DNA of 7,869 nucleotides from Candidatus Thiodictyon intracellulare (GTDB lineage: Bacteria > Pseudomonadota > Gammaproteobacteria > Chromatiales > Chromatiaceae). Both the position numbers and the translations under genes were made by a program. Below the pieces are notes generated by a model, which saw nothing but the letters and a program-made list of their open reading frames with translations, ran no database searches and was not told where the DNA came from. Where the stretch lies: NCBI GenBank assembly GCA_016292295.1, contig JADNEJ010000641.1, forward strand, positions 1 to 7,869, given 5' to 3'. Of the stretch, positions 5,987-7,869 are shown one piece after another; the first letter of the stretch is position 1, and every line of letters begins with the position of its first letter.

Positions 5987-7188
5987 TCAATCCAGACCGA
6001 CCTCCACCTGCGCCGCGACCCTGAGCGCCTTGGCCTTTGCGTCGGCGATGTCCGCACCGCGCGCCAGGGCGCCGCCCATCCGCCGCCGCCCGTGGACCTC
6101 GAGCTTGCCGAAGAGGCGCAGATCCGTTCCCGGTTCAGATAGGGCGGCGGCGAGGTTGCCGAAGCGCGCGCGGTCGGACTCGTCCTCGACCAGGATGACG
6201 GCGGAGGCGGCGGGGCCGAGCTGACGGATCGCCGGGATCGGCAGGCCCATGATGGCGCGGGCGTGCAGCGCAAATTCGAGCAGGTCCTGGGAGATCAGCG
6301 CGACCATCCCGGTGTCATGGGGGCGCGGTGAGACCTCGCTGAAGATAACCTCCTCACCGCGCACGAACAGCTCCACCCCAAAGATGCCGCGCCCTCCCAG
6401 GGCTTGCGTCACCTGGGCGGCAATCTCCCGGGCGCGCGCCAGGGCGGTGTCGGTCATCGGTTGGGGCTGCCAGGATTCGCGATAGTCGCCGTCCTCCTGG
6501 CGGTGCTCGATGAGCTCACAGAAGCTGGTGCCGTCGCGGTGGCGCACCGTCAGCAGCGTGATCTCGTAGTCGAAGGGGATGAGGCCCTCGACGATCACTC
6601 GGCCAGCACCGGCACTCGGCCAGCACCGGTGCGACCGCCGCCTTGGGCATAGTCCCAGGCGGTGCCGATCTCCTCGGGGAAGCGGACCAGGCTCTGGCCC
6701 TTGTCCGAGGAACTAATGATGGGCTTGATCACGCAGGGCAGGCCGATGTCGGCGACCGCGGTGCCGAATTCCTCCGGGGTGTCGGCAAAGAGGTAGGGGG
6801 AGGTGGGGATGTCCAGCTCCTCCGCCACCAAGCGGCGGATGCCCTCCCGGTTCATGGTGAGGCGCGCGGCGCGGGCGGTGGGGATCACGGTGAAGCCCTC
6901 CGGCTCCAGCGCGACCAGGGTATCGGTGGCGATCGCTTCGATCTCCGGGACCACATAGTCCAGGCGCTCCAGTTCGATCACCCGCCGCAGTTCGGCCTCA
7001 TACAGCATCGAGAAAGTATAGGCGCGATCGGCGACTTGCATGGCGGGCGCATTTTGGTAGCGGTCGCAGGCGATGACCTCGACACCGAGGCGTTTGAGCT
7101 CAATGGCGACTTTCTTGCCGAGTTCGCCCGCACCGCACAGCAGCACCTTGACGGCGGTGGGGGTAAAGGAGGTTCAGATGGTGGGCGT
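5987..7188 (-). pseudogene. purT: Formate-dependent GAR transformylase (PurT), inactivated by several lesions
   Basis: PurT is an ATP-grasp enzyme that makes formylglycinamide ribonucleotide from GAR, formate and ATP in purine synthesis. Two open segments (7146-6595 and 6598-5987) together give a full protein. Recognisable parts are [82 protein letters not shown] and [13 protein letters not shown]. Restored, it has 394 residues (E. coli 392) and aligns without offset from the N-terminus to the ATP loop. Four lesions are visible. Codon 1 is ACG (7186-7188), where homologues have ATG. Codon 5 is TGA (7174-7176), where homologues have Gly. Gly162 of the ATP loop is Asp (GAC, 6703-6705). A 17-bp tandem duplication at 6596-6629 shifts the frame and ends the first half in VPVLAE-stop. 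A GTG at 7146 could start a shortened first half, and a GTG at 6598 the second half, but neither has a good ribosome-binding site. It is convergent with ubiB and downstream of the cupin pseudogene. Confidence 0.93.
6596..6629. repeat. Perfect 17-bp tandem duplication inside purT
   Basis: The unit CACTCGGCCAGCACCGG occurs at 6596-6612 and again, identical and adjacent, at 6613-6629. Removing one copy restores the conserved purT reading [20 protein letters not shown] across the join. The duplication is therefore an insertion in this lineage and not a natural repeat of the family. Seventeen is not a multiple of three, so the frame is lost. Confidence 0.95.
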
Positions 7189-7263
7189 ATGGCGTCTCTT
7201 TTCTCGCTTATTCAAAGTGTTGAGCGGCCTGCGTCTGACGCTTGCGCCGACGAGCACGCCGGC

Positions 7264-7546
7264 TCAGTCCAACCGATACTGCTTTTCCACCGCCTCCTGG
7301 ATCTCCCAGGTGCAGGCAAGCCCGGCCGGGAAGCGGATCAGGTCGCCGCGGGTGAAGGCCTGGGGGGTGCCGCCCACGAGGGTGACCAGGAAGCGGCCGC
7401 GCAGGACATAGCAGCTCTCGGTCCTCGTATAGCGCCAGGAGAAACAGGTCAGGCTCCCCGCGTCACAGGGGCTAGCCGTCGACCCCGATCACCTCCAGCT
7501 TGGCCGGCGATGGCCTATGTTCCACCAGGATCTCGAGATCAGTCAC
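7264..7546 (-). pseudogene. Small cupin (Cupin_3 / DUF861-like) gene with two Trp-to-stop changes and a frameshift
   Basis: The GTG at 7546 follows AGAGGA with a 7-base spacing. The first 24 residues, with EHRPSPAKLEVIGVDG, match the start of small single-domain cupins of the DUF861 group, which normally continue with Trp-Pro-x-Trp. Here the two Trp codons are TAG (7472-7474) and TGA (7463-7465), separated by CCC CTG (Pro-Leu). After a shift in or near a GGGG run (about 7453-7458) a second frame continues with LTCFSWRYTRTESCYVLRG, then GGTPQAFTRGDLIRFPAG and CTWEIQEAVEKQYRLD, ending at TGA 7264-7266. This is the cupin barrel with the conserved ETCYVLEG-like and GDLVxFPAGxxCTW motifs. A working protein would have about 94 residues. 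The catalytic or ligand role of this cupin group is mostly unknown. It lies about 75 bases upstream of purT in the same direction and may once have been cotranscribed with it. Confidence 0.85.
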
Positions 7547-7869
7547 GGTCTTTTCCTCTCAGGGTGCAGGGTGCAGACGGATACCGGCCGAGCGTCGGTT
7601 CCGGCCCCGCTGCTGGGTGTCGATTGTGACGATGCCGGTGCGGCTTTGCCACCCGCGGGCGGGCCTTGGCGCCTGTACCCGGGCACCGCTCCCTCGGGGG
7701 CGGCCTGCGAACAGCGACAGCGCTGGCCACCGCCACCCGAACCAGTCGAACCAGTCAATACGAGGCCGGCAACTTTACTATATTCAGCTAATGCCAAATT
7801 TTCAGTTTCCTCACCGACCGGTTATTTCAAAATTCTCCGTCAGCAAGGAGCGCAAGTCGCCCTGGTACT
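7547..7869. other. Region without a supported gene, containing small tandem repeats and an AT-rich stretch
   Basis: No open frame here has recognisable protein character on either strand. The part next to the cupin gene carries its ribosome-binding purines (complement of 7554-7559) and AGGGTGC twice in tandem (7561-7574). GAACCAGTC is repeated in tandem at 7739-7747 and 7748-7756. Bases from about 7770 to 7838 are clearly AT-richer than the rest of the window and may hold a promoter for either direction, but I find no convincing -35/-10 pair. The last 20 bases contain AAGGAG and may lead into a gene beyond the window. Confidence 0.5.
7739..7756. repeat. Tandem 9-bp repeat
   Basis: GAACCAGTC occurs twice, head to tail and identical, in the non-coding region upstream of the cupin pseudogene. 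It could be a slippage product like the 17-bp duplication in purT, or a pair of protein-binding sites. Nothing in the sequence favours one. Confidence 0.6.

Noticed and set aside
7174..7465. Recoded TGA as Trp or selenocysteine in purT and the cupin gene.
   Set aside because: ubiE, ubiJ and ubiB all end in TGA. The purT TGA replaces Gly, a TAG also replaces Trp in the cupin, and both genes have frame breaks as well.
6643..7629. A 328-codon open frame on the + strand opposite purT and the cupin gene.
   Set aside because: It is Gly/Asp/Gln-rich with no family motifs, and it lies antisense to clearly recognisable PurT and cupin sequence. Long antisense frames are common in GC-rich DNA.
7543..7797. 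A minus-strand open frame of 84 codons upstream of the cupin gene.
   Set aside because: It needs a TTG start, gives Gly/Ala/Pro-rich translation with no motif, and overlaps the cupin start and its ribosome-binding site.

Overview
The window is GC-rich DNA from a Gammaproteobacterium. The ubiE-ubiJ-ubiB order, the protein sequences and the third-position GC bias suggest a purple-sulfur-type member of Chromatiales. That placement is an inference from family resemblance, because no search could be run.

Layout, left to right. The first 110 bases are the C-terminal end of an IS630-family transposase cut by the window edge. An intact GT39/ArnT-like membrane glycosyltransferase follows on the + strand (206-1765), with an AT-rich hairpin over its stop codon. 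From 1916 to 2575 two minus-strand genes are damaged: a 98-codon gene of unknown function with a +1 frameshift, and the 5' quarter of a mipA/ompV-type outer-membrane protein gene. The mipA remnant has two compensating shifts in its signal peptide and loses homology after about 95 codons. Two adjacent hairpins lie between these genes. A divergent intergenic region (2576-2827) leads into the intact ubiE-ubiJ-ubiB operon (2828-5900). Its genes overlap by 1 and 4 bases, and it makes three proteins of ubiquinone synthesis: the C-methyltransferase, the SCP2-domain accessory factor and the ABC1-type atypical kinase.

The operon is followed convergently by two more decayed minus-strand genes. purT (5987-7188) carries a start-codon change, a stop at codon 5, a Gly-to-Asp change in the ATP-grasp loop and a 17-bp tandem duplication that breaks the frame. 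A small cupin gene (7264-7546) carries two Trp-to-stop changes and a frameshift. The last 323 bases hold no gene I can support, only short tandem repeats and an AT-rich stretch.

The main message is contrast. The two + strand loci are intact and tightly organised, while all four minus-strand genes flanking the ubi operon show lesions. Several lesions are point changes or a precise duplication, which sequencing error explains poorly. I found no CRISPR array, tRNA, rRNA, defence system or convincing new multi-gene system. The more unusual items are the allelic history of purT and the hairpin pair in front of the unknown 98-codon gene.
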